Part shown: positions 54,986-64,000 of the stretch, piece after piece | Numbering within the stretch: the first letter of the stretch is position 1 | Layout: every line of letters starts with the position of its first letter | Source of the DNA: Pseudomonas entomophila | GTDB taxonomy: Bacteria > Pseudomonadota > Gammaproteobacteria > Pseudomonadales > Pseudomonadaceae | Length of the DNA stretch: 64,000 nucleotides | Assembly (NCBI RefSeq): GCF_018417595.1 | Contig: NZ_CP070982.1 | Location: 5,879,001 to 5,943,000, forward strand | Reading direction: 5' to 3' | The notes under the pieces: model-generated | What the model saw: the letters and a program-made list of their open reading frames with translations, nothing else | The model's database searches: none | What the model was told of the DNA's origin: nothing | Made by a program: the position numbers and the translations under genes

Positions 54986-56170
54986 TCAGCGGTAGAGATC
55001 CTCACGCGTCCACGGCAGGTCATGGTGCCCATCCGCATAAGGCTTCACGGCGAGAATCTGGTGCAGGTTGATCCAACCCTTGGAGAACGCGTAGGCACAG
55101 CCGGCCAGATACAGGCGCCAGATACGCAGGGCCTGCTCAGGCACCAGCGCTGCTGCGCGGTGCAGCTGGTTCTCCAGGTTCTCGCTCCAATGGTTGAGGG
55201 TCTTGGCATAGTGCAGGCGCAAGCTCTCCACATCGACCACTTCCAGGCCCACCTCACCAATGCTGGCGCTGATCATCGAGATGTGCGGCAGCTCGCCATG
55301 GGGGAAGACATAGCGGTCGATGAACTCACCCGCACCACGCCCGACCGGCCGGCCGTCCACATGCTTGGCGGTGATGCCGTGGTTCATCACCAGGCCACCC
55401 TCGCGCACCGCGCTGAACAACTTCCGGCAATACAGTTCCAGGTTGGCGTGGCCGACATGTTCGAACATGCCCACACTGACCACCTTGTCGAAACGGCCAT
55501 CCTCGGGCAGGTCGCGGTAGTCGAGTATCTGCAGATCGACCTTATCTTCCAGCCCCTCTTCCTTGACCCGTTCACGGGCCAGCTGCAATTGCTCCTTGCT
55601 CAGGGTGATACCGAACACCCTGGTGCCGTATTCACGGGCGGCGAAACGCGCCAGCCCACCCCAGCCGCAACCGACATCGAGCAGGTAGTCCCCGGCCTGC
55701 AAGCGCAGCTTGCGGCACAGGAGATCGAACTTGTCCTGTTGCGCCTGGGCCAGGGTGTTGTCGGGCTCCTTGAAGTAGGCGCAGGAGTAGGCCATGTCCG
55801 GATCCAACCACAGCTGATAGAACTCGTTGGACAGGTCGTAGTGATAGGAGATGGCTTCGGCGTCGGTGCGCTTGTCGTGCGCGGTACGGACGGCCCGCGG
55901 TTCGTCTTCACCCTTGAGCAGCGCTTCACTGAGCTCGTCACAGACGCGGATGACCTCGCCGATATCGCCTTCCAGCTCCAGCTTGCCCTCGACGAAGGCT
56001 GCACCCAGCTCGGCCAGGCTGGGGTGGGTGAGCTGGGCGATCAGTTGGGGTTCCTTGACCAGGATGGTGACCTGCGGGCTGGGCCCCAGATCGAAGTGGT
56101 TGCCGTCCCACAGCTTGACGCGCAAAGGCAAGTGCAGGCTCTGCAACGCGGGTGGAAGTTGCGCAAGCAT
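54986..56170 (-). CDS. cfa: Cyclopropane-fatty-acyl-phospholipid synthase
   Basis: Cfa methylenates unsaturated acyl chains of membrane lipids using S-adenosylmethionine; 394 residues. Motifs: N-terminal domain, then [20 protein letters not shown], the SAM loop [20 protein letters not shown] near residue 170, and [19 protein letters not shown] near 235. The C-terminus [17 protein letters not shown] is typical. Convergent with cls, another lipid gene. A stationary-phase promoter is known for cfa genes but was not recognised here. Confidence 0.95.
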   Translation of the reverse strand: MLAQLPPALQSLHLPLRVKLWDGNHFDLGPSPQVTILVKEPQLIAQLTHPSLAELGAAFVEGKLELEGDIGEVIRVCDELSEALLKGEDEPRAVRTAHDKRTDAEAISYHYDLSNEFYQLWLDPDMAYSCAYFKEPDNTLAQAQQDKFDLLCRKLRLQAGDYLLDVGCGWGGLARFAAREYGTRVFGITLSKEQLQLARERVKEEGLEDKVDLQILDYRDLPEDGRFDKVVSVGMFEHVGHANLELYCRKLFSAVREGGLVMNHGITAKHVDGRPVGRGAGEFIDRYVFPHGELPHISMISASIGEVGLEVVDVESLRLHYAKTLNHWSENLENQLHRAAALVPEQALRIWRLYLAGCAYAFSKGWINLHQILAVKPYADGHHDLPWTREDLYR

Positions 56171-56379
56171 TCATGACCCTCCCTATCTTTGATTCGGGAC
56201 GCCACGCCTTACATTACGGACGTCACCGGATCAGGGTAGTTCATTCGTGCGAAGTTTCCGTTAATCGCGACCATGGTCCAGCACTATCTGGCGCGGCAAG
56301 GCCAACAGATTGTATACAATCCTTCGCACTCGGACTAACCTTGTGCCCCTCTTCGCTTCCTCACTCTGGAGTAGAACCC

Positions 56380-57780
56380 ATGAAATCCTATGACGTGGTG
56401 ATCATCGGCGGCGGCCCCGGCGGCTACAACGCAGCCATCCGTGCCGGCCAGCTGGGTCTGAGCGTGGCCTGTGTCGAAGGCCGTTCGACCCTCGGCGGCA
56501 CCTGCCTGAACGTGGGCTGCATGCCCTCCAAGGCACTGCTGCATGCCTCCGAGCTGTTCGAAGCGGCCAGTGGCGAGGAATTCGCGCACCTGGGTATCGA
56601 GGTCAAGCCGACCCTGAACCTGGCCCAGATGATGAAGCAGAAAGACGAAAGCGTGACCGGCCTGACCAAGGGCATCGAGTACCTGTTCCGCAAGAACAAG
56701 GTCGACTGGGTCAAGGGCTGGGGCCGCCTGGATGGCGTTGGCAAGGTGATCGTCAAGGCCGAGGATGGCAGCGAGACCCTCCTGCAGGCCAAGGATATCG
56801 TCATCGCCACCGGCTCCGAACCCACGCCACTGCCCGGCGTGACCATCGACAACCAGCGCATCGTCGACTCCACCGGCGCGCTCGCCCTGCCCCAGGTTCC
56901 CAAGCACCTGGTGGTGATCGGTGCCGGTGTGATCGGCCTGGAGTTGGGGTCAGTCTGGCGTCGCCTGGGGGCTGAAGTGACCGTGATCGAGTACCTGGAC
57001 CGCATCTGCCCAGGCACCGACAACGAGACTGCGAAGACGCTGCAGAAGGCCTTGGCCAAGCAGGGCATGACCTTCAAGCTCGGCAGCAAGGTGACTCAGG
57101 CCACGGCCTCGGCCGACGGTGTCAGCCTGACCCTGGAGCCCGCCGCCGGTGGCACCGCCGAAACCCTGCAGGCCGACTATGTGCTGGTGGCCATCGGCCG
57201 GCGCCCGTACACCCAAGGCCTGAACCTGGAGAGCGTGGGGCTGGAAACCGACAAGCGCGGCATGCTCGCCAACGATCACCACCGTAGTTCGGTGCCCGGC
57301 ATCTGGGTGATCGGCGACGTCACCTCAGGCCCCATGCTGGCGCACAAGGCCGAGGACGAAGCGGTCGCCTGCATCGAGCGCATCGCCGGCAAGCCCCACG
57401 AGGTCAACTACAACCTGATCCCGGGTGTCATCTATACCCGCCCTGAAATGGCCACGGTCGGCAAGACCGAAGAACAGCTCAAGGCCGAGGGCCGCGCCTA
57501 CAAGGTCGGCAAGTTCCCCTTCACCGCCAACAGCCGCGCCAAGATCAACCACGAGACCGAGGGCTTCGCCAAGGTCATCGCCGATGCCAACACCGACGAG
57601 GTGCTGGGCGTGCACCTGGTCGGTCCGAGCGTCAGCGAGATGATCGGTGAGTTCTGCGTGGCGATGGAGTTCGCCGCCTCCGCCGAAGACATCGCCCTGA
57701 TCTGCCACCCCCACCCGACCCGCTCCGAGGCCCTGCGCCAGGCGGCGATGAATGTGGATGGCAAGGCAATGCAGATCTGA
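56380..57780 (+). CDS. lpd: Dihydrolipoyl dehydrogenase (Lpd, third type)
   Basis: A flavoenzyme reoxidising dihydrolipoamide; 466 residues from ATG 56380 with CTGGAG upstream. Motifs: FAD loop [19 protein letters not shown], redox disulfide [20 protein letters not shown] near residue 45, the NAD loop [20 protein letters not shown] near 180, and the C-terminal active His in [16 protein letters not shown]. It is not in a dehydrogenase operon, so which complex it serves (2-oxoglutarate, pyruvate or glycine) cannot be told; pseudomonads carry several Lpd paralogues. Confidence 0.95.
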   Translation: MKSYDVVIIGGGPGGYNAAIRAGQLGLSVACVEGRSTLGGTCLNVGCMPSKALLHASELFEAASGEEFAHLGIEVKPTLNLAQMMKQKDESVTGLTKGIEYLFRKNKVDWVKGWGRLDGVGKVIVKAEDGSETLLQAKDIVIATGSEPTPLPGVTIDNQRIVDSTGALALPQVPKHLVVIGAGVIGLELGSVWRRLGAEVTVIEYLDRICPGTDNETAKTLQKALAKQGMTFKLGSKVTQATASADGVSLTLEPAAGGTAETLQADYVLVAIGRRPYTQGLNLESVGLETDKRGMLANDHHRSSVPGIWVIGDVTSGPMLAHKAEDEAVACIERIAGKPHEVNYNLIPGVIYTRPEMATVGKTEEQLKAEGRAYKVGKFPFTANSRAKINHETEGFAKVIADANTDEVLGVHLVGPSVSEMIGEFCVAMEFAASAEDIALICHPHPTRSEALRQAAMNVDGKAMQI

Positions 57781-57836
57781 TCGCCCCGCCGGCAGGCTCG
57801 CTCCCCCGCAGGAGCCGGCTTGCCGGCGAACCGTCT
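57780..57836. repeat. REP palindrome between lpd and hcnC
   Basis: GCCGGCAGGCTCGCTCC ... GGAGCCGGCTTGCCGGCGAA, an imperfect inverted pair between convergent genes. Confidence 0.85.
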
Positions 57837-59087
57837 TCAGCCATGCGCCAGCTTCTTGTCCGCCCCCTCCCGAAACCGCGAGGCCAGGAAAGGCGTGATA
57901 TCCAGCGGCAACGCCTCATTGTGGATAACCTTGTCCAACAGCACCCCGGTAATGGCCGACGTGAGAATCCCGGTACGGAAGTGTCCACAGGCATTGAAAT
58001 AGCCCTGAACATTATCCACAGGCCCGAGAATCGGCAGCTCATCCGGCGACCCCGGCCGTAGCCCGGCCCAGGTACGCTTGAGGTTGACCTGTGCCAGCTG
58101 CGGTACGCAACGTATCGCCCCCTGCACCAATCCATTGATCTCCGGGAAGGTGTTGCTGACATCGAAGCCCTTCTCTTCGGTCGTACTGCCGATCAGAATC
58201 TCGCCGTTGTCCTTCTGCGCCATGTAGCAATCGCTGGTGGTCAGGCAGCCATCGAGCAGCTTGGGCAAGCGCTCGGTCAGGACGATCTGCCCTTTCACCG
58301 GCTTGACCGGGATACTCTCGCCGGTTGCCCATTCACTCAGCTCGGCCGCCCAGGCGCCAGCGGCGTTGATCAATGTGCCGCAGTGGAACTCGCCGGCTTC
58401 GGCGGTGCGCACGCCCTTGATCCGCGAACCTTCGTGCAGTACGCCGGTGATGTTCACGTTGGGGTACAGGTCGACGCCGTTCTGCCGCGCCGCCTCCATG
58501 AACGCATCGCCCAGGCGGAATGGGCTGACCTGGTGATCGCACAGGAACTCCAGCGCACCGGTGGCCTTCAATGTCACCGCAGGCTCGGTGGCACGCAGTG
58601 CATCGCGGTCAAGCCAGCGTACCTGGTCGGCCAGGTGGGGGATCTGCTTGACGATGTGCTCGGCGTACAGCTGGTCCTCTTCATCCTGGATGATGTACTT
58701 GAGCCCGGTGCGCTCGAACTTGAAGTCCATGCCGTGGCGCTCGATCAGTTCCTGGTGCAGCTGTGGATAAATCGCATTGGACTGCAGGGCGAAGTCGAAG
58801 AAGCACTGCGGCAGGATATGCGGCGTGCTGGAATCGACCGCCACGGCCGCGCCGTGGGCTTCGCGCTTGCTGCGCGTGGACATCATGCGGAAGAAGATCA
58901 CCCCGCAGCCCAGCCCCACCGATTCACCGATGGCCCACAAACCGCCTGCCGAAGCTCGGGTGGCGTTGCCTGGGCGCTTGCAGTCGATCAGCGCGATCTT
59001 CAGGTTGCCGCGCTTGGACAACTGGTAGGCACAGGACGCGCCGATCACCCCGCCGCCCGCGATGATGATGTCGTAATGCTTGTTCAT
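57837..59087 (-). CDS. hcnC: Hydrogen cyanide synthase subunit HcnC
   Basis: An FAD-dependent amine oxidase-type subunit of the membrane-associated cyanide synthase, which oxidises glycine to HCN and CO2. The 416-residue product from ATG 59087 opens KHYDIIIAGGGVIGASCAYQ (FAD loop) and carries NATRASAGGLWAIGESVGLG, CGHFRTGILTSAITGVLLDK and GQIVLTERLPK, which I recall as near-identical in known HcnC proteins. D-amino acid dehydrogenase or glycine oxidase are alternatives for this fold alone, but the hcnA and hcnB partners settle it. Two bp after hcnB. Three perfect DnaA boxes lie inside. Confidence 0.93.
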   Translation of the reverse strand: MNKHYDIIIAGGGVIGASCAYQLSKRGNLKIALIDCKRPGNATRASAGGLWAIGESVGLGCGVIFFRMMSTRSKREAHGAAVAVDSSTPHILPQCFFDFALQSNAIYPQLHQELIERHGMDFKFERTGLKYIIQDEEDQLYAEHIVKQIPHLADQVRWLDRDALRATEPAVTLKATGALEFLCDHQVSPFRLGDAFMEAARQNGVDLYPNVNITGVLHEGSRIKGVRTAEAGEFHCGTLINAAGAWAAELSEWATGESIPVKPVKGQIVLTERLPKLLDGCLTTSDCYMAQKDNGEILIGSTTEEKGFDVSNTFPEINGLVQGAIRCVPQLAQVNLKRTWAGLRPGSPDELPILGPVDNVQGYFNACGHFRTGILTSAITGVLLDKVIHNEALPLDITPFLASRFREGADKKLAHG

Positions 59088-59089
59088 GC

Positions 59090-60484
59090 TCAGGCCTCCG
59101 TGGCCAGTTTTTCGAATGCGGAAAACGGAATCGGGTCGACCGGGAAACGCGGCCGCAGCCAGCCCACGTCCTTGCGCCCAGTGGCGCTGCGCAGGCGATC
59201 GCTGCAATAGCCGACGCACATCCGCCCCTGGCAGTCGCCCATGCTCACCCGGGTACGCATCTTCAGGCTGGCCATGTCCTGCACGCCCTGCTCCAGGGCC
59301 AGGTCGATCTGGTCGCGGGTCACGTGCTCGCAGCGGCAGATCACGGTGTCGGCCTGGGGCAGGTCGATCTGTGCGGCGCCACGCGCGGTGTAGCGTTCCA
59401 CGCCAGAACGGAAACGCTTGATCGCCGCCAATTTGCCCAGGTACTGCTCGCGCCGTTCGATAGCGTTCTCGGCGTCGAGCTTGCCCATCTGCTGGAGCAT
59501 CGACACCGCGGCGATGCGCCCGGTCAGCATGGCCGCCTCACCGCCACGAATACCGGCCATGTCACCGGCCAGGTGCACATTGGGTCGGCTGCTCTGCTGC
59601 CAGACGTTGCACTCGGCACGCAGGTAGCCGTCCTCGCTGAACCCATGCGCCAGCCCCAACTGCTGGCTGAGCTGGGTGCGCGGAATGAAGCCGTAGCCCA
59701 CGGCCAGCGTCTGCACCGACTCGCGCTGGACGCGGGTCATGTCCGGCTTCCAGTCCTGGGTGTAGGGCGCAACGCTGACTTCGCGCAGTTCCCCTTCCCC
59801 GGTGGCGCCGACCACACCCCAGCCGTAGTGCATGGGGATACCGTTGAGCTTCATGTAGGCGAGCATGCTCAAGCCATCGAGGAACAACTGCGGCTTGTTC
59901 ATCAGCGCCAGGCTTTCCTTGGCGATGCGGTTGAACGAACAGGCTTCGTACACGCCAGCGACCTTGGCCCCAGCGGCGTGCAGTTGGCAAGCCACCAGCG
60001 GCAGCAGCGGCCCGGTACCGGCGATCAGGGTGCTGCCCAGGGGTTTGACCACACCGCTCTTGATTTGCAACTGCAGCCCACCCAGCAGGATGACGCCCGG
60101 TAGCGTCCAGCCCGGGAACGGCACGTTGCGTTCATGACAGCCGGCGGCCAGCAACAGGTGGGAATAGTCGATCTCGTGCAGTTGCTCGTCACCGTCGAGC
60201 ACCATCAAACGCTGATCGTCCCCACCCACCACTCGGTGGTTCAGGCGCAAGTCGATATGTTGGGCACTGGCGGCGAAATCCTCGTGCAGCTTGTTCAGTG
60301 CCTTGGTGTAGCGCGGCCCCAGATATCCCAGGTCGACACCCGCGCGCAGCGGGCCGCGATAGACCACCCCGCCAGGGCGTGACGCTTCGTCGAACAACAG
60401 GCAATCGACACCATGCTCGGCCAGCTCGATGGCCGCCCCCATGCCGGCCGAGCCACCACCGACAATTACAGGACGCAGGCTCAT
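59090..60484 (-). CDS. hcnB: Hydrogen cyanide synthase subunit HcnB
   Basis: A 464-residue FAD-linked oxidoreductase subunit. FAD loop PVIVGGGSAGMGAAIELAEH at the N-terminus, a second dinucleotide loop STLIAGTGPLLPLVACQLHA near residue 155, and a C-terminal BFD-like [2Fe-2S] segment with four Cys (CRCEHVTRDQ ... CQGRMCVGYC, residues about 385-430). It overlaps hcnA by 4 bp (ATGA). Electron transfer from glycine oxidation to the respiratory chain is known for the complex; the partition among subunits is inferred. Confidence 0.94.
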   Translation of the reverse strand: MSLRPVIVGGGSAGMGAAIELAEHGVDCLLFDEASRPGGVVYRGPLRAGVDLGYLGPRYTKALNKLHEDFAASAQHIDLRLNHRVVGGDDQRLMVLDGDEQLHEIDYSHLLLAAGCHERNVPFPGWTLPGVILLGGLQLQIKSGVVKPLGSTLIAGTGPLLPLVACQLHAAGAKVAGVYEACSFNRIAKESLALMNKPQLFLDGLSMLAYMKLNGIPMHYGWGVVGATGEGELREVSVAPYTQDWKPDMTRVQRESVQTLAVGYGFIPRTQLSQQLGLAHGFSEDGYLRAECNVWQQSSRPNVHLAGDMAGIRGGEAAMLTGRIAAVSMLQQMGKLDAENAIERREQYLGKLAAIKRFRSGVERYTARGAAQIDLPQADTVICRCEHVTRDQIDLALEQGVQDMASLKMRTRVSMGDCQGRMCVGYCSDRLRSATGRKDVGWLRPRFPVDPIPFSAFEKLATEA

Positions 60485-60795
60485 GGGCGTTCCTCCTCTT
60501 GCACGCGGTTGACCTCGGTCTCCACGCGCATGCCGGGCCTCACCACCGTCTGGCAGGCGCGCCGCTTGGGCCGGCCATCGATCTGCACCAGGCAGCAGTG
60601 GCAGACGCCCATGCCGCAGTAGGCGCCGCTGAGCTGGCCATGATCATTGAGCGCCAACTGGCGCAGGCCGACCGCATTGAGCACACTGAGGACGGTTTCG
60701 CCCGCGCTCGCCACGGTGGGCAGACCGTTGACCAGCAAGGTCATCTCGGCCTCGCCCAGCGGCTGAATATCGTACTTTCGTTCCAGAATCTGCAT
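60481..60795 (-). CDS. hcnA: Hydrogen cyanide synthase subunit HcnA (2Fe-2S)
   Basis: A 104-residue ferredoxin-like subunit, first of the operon. It opens MQILERKYDIQPLGEAEMTL and carries the Cys cluster GAYCGMGVCHCCLVQIDGRP plus RRACQTVVRPGMRVETEVNR, matching HcnA over its whole length. The ribosome site AGGA is 2-3 bases after a CAAGGACG element that fits the RsmA/RsmE binding consensus, suggesting Gac/Rsm control as known for hcn genes in fluorescent pseudomonads. Confidence 0.95.
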   Translation of the reverse strand: MQILERKYDIQPLGEAEMTLLVNGLPTVASAGETVLSVLNAVGLRQLALNDHGQLSGAYCGMGVCHCCLVQIDGRPKRRACQTVVRPGMRVETEVNRVQEEERP

Positions 60796-60796
60796 T

Positions 60797-60810
60797 TCCT
60801 GTCGTCCTTG
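60797..60810 (-). promoter_or_regulatory. hcnA ribosome-binding site with RsmA-type element
   Basis: On the minus strand CAAGGACG (60803-60810) matches the CANGGANG consensus of RsmA/RsmE targets; it is followed by the AGGA ribosome site (60797-60800) and ATG 60795. Repression of translation relieved by the GacA-dependent small RNAs is inferred. Confidence 0.65.
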
Positions 60811-60856
60811 GTGGCTCGTGAGACGGCGACGTTAGGTGAAACGCAGTGTGAAAACA

Positions 60857-60870
60857 TTGATCCATGCCAG
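60857..60870 (-). promoter_or_regulatory. Candidate ANR/FNR box of the hcn promoter
   Basis: CTGGC-ATGG-ATCAA on the minus strand, one base off the TTGGC-N4-ATCAA form I recall for hcnA of P. fluorescens CHA0. It lies 62-75 bp upstream of the hcnA start, consistent with activation under low oxygen. Confidence 0.6.
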
Positions 60871-60966
60871 ATGCCGGTCGTAGGGATTTTCCTCAGATGA
60901 CGAACTGCAACCTGGGTCACGATCCGGACAGCAAGTTTGGACATGCCGATGCGGTCGCCGCAAATG

Positions 60967-60995
60967 AAAACGCCCCTGGCTAGCAGGGGCGTTTT
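60967..60995 (-). terminator. Intrinsic terminator of glmS
   Basis: AAAACGCCCCTG and CAGGGGCGTTTT around a short loop, 26 bp after the glmS stop; T-rich on both strands. Confidence 0.88.
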
Positions 60996-61020
60996 CTCGA
61001 CAGCGGATGTCGCGATGGCC

Positions 61021-62856
61021 TTACTCGACCGTCACCGACTTGGCCAGGTTGCGCGGCTGGTCGACATCGGTGCCCTTGAGCACGGCGACGTAGTACGACA
61101 GCAACTGCAGCGGGATGGTGTAGAGGATCGGCGCCAGGGCGTCGTTGATGTGCGGCACCTTGATCACGTGGGTGCCCTCGCCATTGCTCATGCCGGCGTT
61201 CTCATCGGCGAACACCACCAGCTCGCCACCACGGGCACGCACTTCCTGCAGGTTGGACTTGAGCTTTTCCAGCAGCTCGTTGTTCGGTGCCACGGTAACC
61301 ACTGGCATGTCGTTGTCCACCAGCGCCAGCGGGCCATGCTTGAGCTCACCGGCCGGGTAGGCTTCGGCGTGGATGTAGGAGATTTCCTTGAGCTTGAGCG
61401 CACCTTCCATCGCCACCGGGTACTGGGCACCGCGGCCGAGGAACAGGGTGTGGTGCTTGTCGGCGAACAGCTCGGCAGTCTTCTCCACGACGCTGTCCAT
61501 CGCCAGCGCTTCACCCAGGCGAGCTGGCAGGCGACGCAGCTCTTCTACCAGCTCGGCTTCGACGCCGGCTTCCAGGGTGCCGCGCACTTGGCCCAGGGCC
61601 AGGGTCAGCAGCATCAGCGATACCAGCTGGGTGGTGAAGGCCTTGGTCGAAGCCACGCCGATTTCCGGGCCTGCCAGGGTCAGCAGGGTCAGGTCGGACT
61701 CACGCACCAGCGAGCTGATGCCAACGTTGCAGATCGCCAGGCTGCCCAGGAAGCCCAGCTCCTTGGCATTGCGTAGGGCCGCCAGGGTATCGGCGGTCTC
61801 GCCCGACTGGGAGATGGAAACGAACAGGGTGTCTGGCTGTACCACGACCTTGCGGTAGCGGAACTCGCTGGCCACTTCTACCTGGCACGGGATACCGGCC
61901 AGGCTTTCGAGCCAGTAACGGGCAACCATGCCGGCGTGGTAGCTGGTACCGCAGGCGACGATCTGCACATTACGCACTTTGGCGAACAGCTCGGCCGCCT
62001 TCGGGCCGAAGGCCTGGACCATGACGTGGTCCTTGCCCAGGCGACCTTCCAGGGTACGCTGCACCACGGTCGGCTGCTCATGGATCTCCTTGAGCATGAA
62101 GTGGCGGAATGCGCCCTTGTCGGCGGCTTCGGCACCTTCGTGATACTGCACGGTTTCCCGCTGGACAGGGCGGCCGGCCTGATCCCAGATCTTCACCTGG
62201 TCGCGGCGGATCTCGGCGATGTCGCCCTCCTCCAGGTACATGAAGCGGTCGGTGACCTGGCGCAGGGCCAACTGGTCGGACGCCAGGAAGTTCTCACCCA
62301 GACCCAGGCCGATCACCAACGGGCTGCCGCTGCGCGCGGCCACCAGGCGATCAGGCTGCTGCTTGCTGATCAGCGCCAGGCCGTAGGCGCCATGCAGGCG
62401 CTTGACCGCAGACTTGAGTGCGTCGGTGAGGTCCGGAATGCTCTTGAGGGTGTGGTGGATCAGGTGGACTATGACCTCGGTGTCGGTCTGCGAATCAAAC
62501 ACATAGCCCAGCCCCTTGAGCTCCTCACGCAGCTCTTCGTGGTTTTCGATGATGCCGTTGTGCACCACCGCTACATCGCTGCCGGAGAAATGCGGGTGGG
62601 CATTGCCCTCGGTCGGCGCGCCATGGGTGGCCCAGCGGGTGTGGGCGATGCCCAGTTGGCCGATCAGCGGGTCGGCGGCATTGGCGGCGTCCAGTTCGGC
62701 GACCTTACCGATGCGGCGGCGGCGCTGCAGTTCACCCTGCTGGGTGTAGACAGCCAGGCCGGCGCTGTCATAGCCGCGGTACTCGAGGCGTTTGAGACCC
62801 TCGATGAGGATGGCCGTGATGTTGCGCTCGGCTACGGCACCAACGATTCCACACAT
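61021..62856 (-). CDS. glmS: Glutamine-fructose-6-phosphate aminotransferase GlmS
   Basis: GlmS makes glucosamine-6-phosphate, the entry to peptidoglycan and LPS sugar synthesis; 611 residues. The N-terminal glutaminase domain starts with the catalytic Cys in [20 protein letters not shown] and contains [13 protein letters not shown]. Two SIS isomerase domains follow ([40 protein letters not shown] near residue 350). It ends LAKSVTVE, the usual GlmS tail. The glmR regulator is 2 bp upstream. The 3' flank of glmS is the classical Tn7 insertion site; no insertion is present. Confidence 0.98.
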   Translation of the reverse strand: MCGIVGAVAERNITAILIEGLKRLEYRGYDSAGLAVYTQQGELQRRRRIGKVAELDAANAADPLIGQLGIAHTRWATHGAPTEGNAHPHFSGSDVAVVHNGIIENHEELREELKGLGYVFDSQTDTEVIVHLIHHTLKSIPDLTDALKSAVKRLHGAYGLALISKQQPDRLVAARSGSPLVIGLGLGENFLASDQLALRQVTDRFMYLEEGDIAEIRRDQVKIWDQAGRPVQRETVQYHEGAEAADKGAFRHFMLKEIHEQPTVVQRTLEGRLGKDHVMVQAFGPKAAELFAKVRNVQIVACGTSYHAGMVARYWLESLAGIPCQVEVASEFRYRKVVVQPDTLFVSISQSGETADTLAALRNAKELGFLGSLAICNVGISSLVRESDLTLLTLAGPEIGVASTKAFTTQLVSLMLLTLALGQVRGTLEAGVEAELVEELRRLPARLGEALAMDSVVEKTAELFADKHHTLFLGRGAQYPVAMEGALKLKEISYIHAEAYPAGELKHGPLALVDNDMPVVTVAPNNELLEKLKSNLQEVRARGGELVVFADENAGMSNGEGTHVIKVPHINDALAPILYTIPLQLLSYYVAVLKGTDVDQPRNLAKSVTVE

Positions 62857-62858
62857 GG

Positions 62859-63635
62859 TTATTGCTCCTGGCTGATCGCGGCACAGATCAGGTTGATGCC
62901 GCGGGCTTGAATGTGTTCGCGTGCCGCTGCGGGCAGGCGTTCGTCTGTAATAAGGGTGTGCACGCTGCCCCAGGGCAGCTCGAGGTTGGGGATCTTGCGT
63001 CCGACCTTGTCGGATTCGACCATCACGATCACCTCGCGGGCCACCTCGGCCATCACCCGGCTCAGGCCGAGCAGTTCATTGAAGGTCGTAGTGCCACGGT
63101 TGAGGTCGATGCCATCGGCACCAATGAACAACTGGTCGAAATCGTAGGAACGCAGGACCTGTTCGGCGACCTGCCCCTGGAACGATTCGGAGTGCGGATC
63201 CCAGGTACCACCGGTCATCAGCAGCACTGGCTCGTGCTCGAGCTCGCTGATGGCACGGGCCACGTTCAGTGAGTTGGTCATCACCACCAGTCCCGGCTGA
63301 CGGCCCAGTTCCGGGATCATGGCGGCCGTGGTGCTGCCGCTGTCGATGATGATGCGCGCGTGTTCGCGAATCCGGCCCACGGCGGCCCGGGCGATGGCCT
63401 TCTTGTAGGCCGAAACGGGCTGTGCGGGCTCGCCCAGCATTTCTTGCGGAACGGGTACTGCGCCACCGTAGCGGCGCAGCAGCAGGCCGTGGGATTCGAG
63501 TGCCGCGAGGTCCTTGCGGATGGTCACTTCCGAGGTTTCGAAGCGTTTGGCCAACGCATCCACGCTCACCTCGCCCTGCTCGCTGAGCAAGGCCAGGATG
63601 TTGCGGCGGCGTTGGGGCGTGTTTCGTTTCGACAT
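62859..63635 (-). CDS. glmR: DeoR-family regulator GlmR
   Basis: A 258-residue DeoR regulator with the N-terminal HTH ([40 protein letters not shown]; residues about 8-60) and a sugar-phosphate sensing DeoR-C domain ([40 protein letters not shown]). It is 2 bp ahead of glmS in the same transcript. The name glmR follows pseudomonad practice; amino-sugar control is inferred from the pairing. Confidence 0.93.
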   Translation of the reverse strand: MSKRNTPQRRRNILALLSEQGEVSVDALAKRFETSEVTIRKDLAALESHGLLLRRYGGAVPVPQEMLGEPAQPVSAYKKAIARAAVGRIREHARIIIDSGSTTAAMIPELGRQPGLVVMTNSLNVARAISELEHEPVLLMTGGTWDPHSESFQGQVAEQVLRSYDFDQLFIGADGIDLNRGTTTFNELLGLSRVMAEVAREVIVMVESDKVGRKIPNLELPWGSVHTLITDERLPAAAREHIQARGINLICAAISQEQ

Positions 63636-63811
63636 TGGCGCTTAAGTTTCGATTCGAAAGATATTGGTTGCAATCAAAACCTAAGTTTGGGGATTCGTCA
63701 AGGTTAGCGATCAGAAATCGCAGGCTGTGGATAAGTGGCCGATGTTCATAAGACGCATTCGCTCTGCGAGAGTCTCTTCGCTGTATAGACCCGCTTTCAT
63801 GGAACTAACTG

Positions 63812-63886
63812 TTGTAGGAGCGGCTTTAGCCGCGATCACCCGCGAGCACCGCGTTGCCTGTATCGCGGCTAAAGCCGCTCCTACAG
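63812..63886. repeat. REP palindrome pair
   Basis: Inverted TGTAGGAGCGGCTTTAGCCG arms around a 25-bp spacer; same family as at 475 and 49523. Confidence 0.9.
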
Positions 63887-63891
63887 ACAAT

Positions 63892-63924
63892 AAAAAAGCC
63901 GACTTACTCACATAAGTCGGCTTT
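63892..63924 (-). terminator. Intrinsic terminator of glmU
   Basis: AAAGCCGACTTA and TAAGTCGGCTTT form a 12-bp stem, followed on the minus strand by a T-run (TTTTTTA). Confidence 0.92.
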
Positions 63925-63946
63925 CGATCGAAAGGGCTGTGGGTAA

Positions 63947-64000
63947 TCAGCTCTTCTTGATCTTCTCCGGCCGCTTCCAGCCTTCGATATTGCGTTGACG
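63947..64000 (-). CDS. glmU: C-terminal end of GlmU (partial)
   Basis: The last 17 codons and stop of a gene entering from beyond the window: RQRNIEGWKRPEKIKKS. This agrees with the basic C-terminus of GlmU (N-acetylglucosamine-1-phosphate uridyltransferase) in P. putida-group genomes, where glmU precedes glmR-glmS. Assignment rests on the short tail and gene order. Confidence 0.7.
   Translation of the reverse strand, partial: RQRNIEGWKRPEKIKKS

Larger units (their letters stand above)
63636..63946. other. Intergenic region upstream of glmR
   Basis: The 311-bp gap holds the glmR promoter region, a perfect DnaA-box 9-mer (63726-63734), a REP pair and the glmU terminator. No coding frame is convincing. 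Confidence 0.6.

Noticed and set aside
57837..60795. Annotation as an opine or D-amino acid oxidase operon
   Set aside because: The three-gene order with an HcnA-type [2Fe-2S] protein matching over its full length, plus ANR and Rsm-like signals, favours cyanide synthase.
60797..61020. Tn7 or genomic-island insertion downstream of glmS
   Set aside because: The sequence after glmS is a normal terminator and the hcn promoter; no transposon ends or target duplication were seen.

Overview
The window is GC-rich, densely coded chromosomal DNA from a fluorescent Pseudomonas of the P. putida group. The gene order pst-phoU, purEK, aspA, an acetylpolyamine amidohydrolase, pycAB, hexR-zwf, uvrD, pdxY, cls-cfa, lpd, glmS-glmR-glmU is the origin-proximal left arm I know from that group. 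REP palindromes of the 'GTAGGAGCGGC...' type sit between many genes. An intact hcnABC operon points to a cyanogenic member such as P. entomophila or a close relative. That species call is inference. No tRNA, rRNA, IS element, prophage or CRISPR array was seen.

Layout. 1-8.7 kb: phosphate uptake (pstS, pstC, pstA, pstB, phoU), with Pho boxes before pstS and pstC, followed by a receiver-domain regulator and a secreted DUF4124 protein cut by the window edge. 8.9-14.6 kb: MHS-family transporter, thioesterase, sugar mutarotase, small envelope proteins and purEK. 14.7-17.4 kb: LysR regulator divergent from aspA. 17.4-23.2 kb: an orphan type VI secretion island (vgrG, DUF4123 adaptor, Cys-rich exported protein, class-3 lipase) in one tightly coupled operon. 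23.4-26.8 kb: AraC regulator, acetylpolyamine amidohydrolase and polyamine-binding protein. 26.8-30.2 kb: MocR regulator divergent from a PaiB-like protein and two GNATs. 30.3-34.7 kb: two-subunit pyruvate carboxylase with divergent LysR. 35-37.4 kb: hexR/zwf around a HexR box. 37.5-48.5 kb: a PAS-GGDEF-EAL protein, uvrD, Tim44-like, SMI1-like, CPA2 antiporter, thioesterase, pdxY and DUF3301. 48.5-52.8 kb: zinc-starvation genes (two COG0523 GTPases, DUF1826, a small secreted protein, folE2) around a Zur box. 52.9-57.8 kb: DUF3617, cls, cfa, lpd. 57.8-60.8 kb: hcnABC. 61-64 kb: glmS, glmR and the end of glmU.

Two things stand out. The first is the vgrG-adaptor-immunity-lipase island, whose candidate immunity protein I do not recognise and whose DNA is AT-richer than its surroundings. 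The second is an excess of perfect DnaA-box 9-mers (15 found by eye, about 0.5 expected by chance). It includes a tandem array of five DnaA-box-like sequences at exact 12-bp period inside the MocR gene, encoding a Leu-Ser-Thr repeat, and a cluster of perfect boxes at 48-50.6 kb. The pattern suggests origin-proximal DnaA binding or titration sites embedded in genes.
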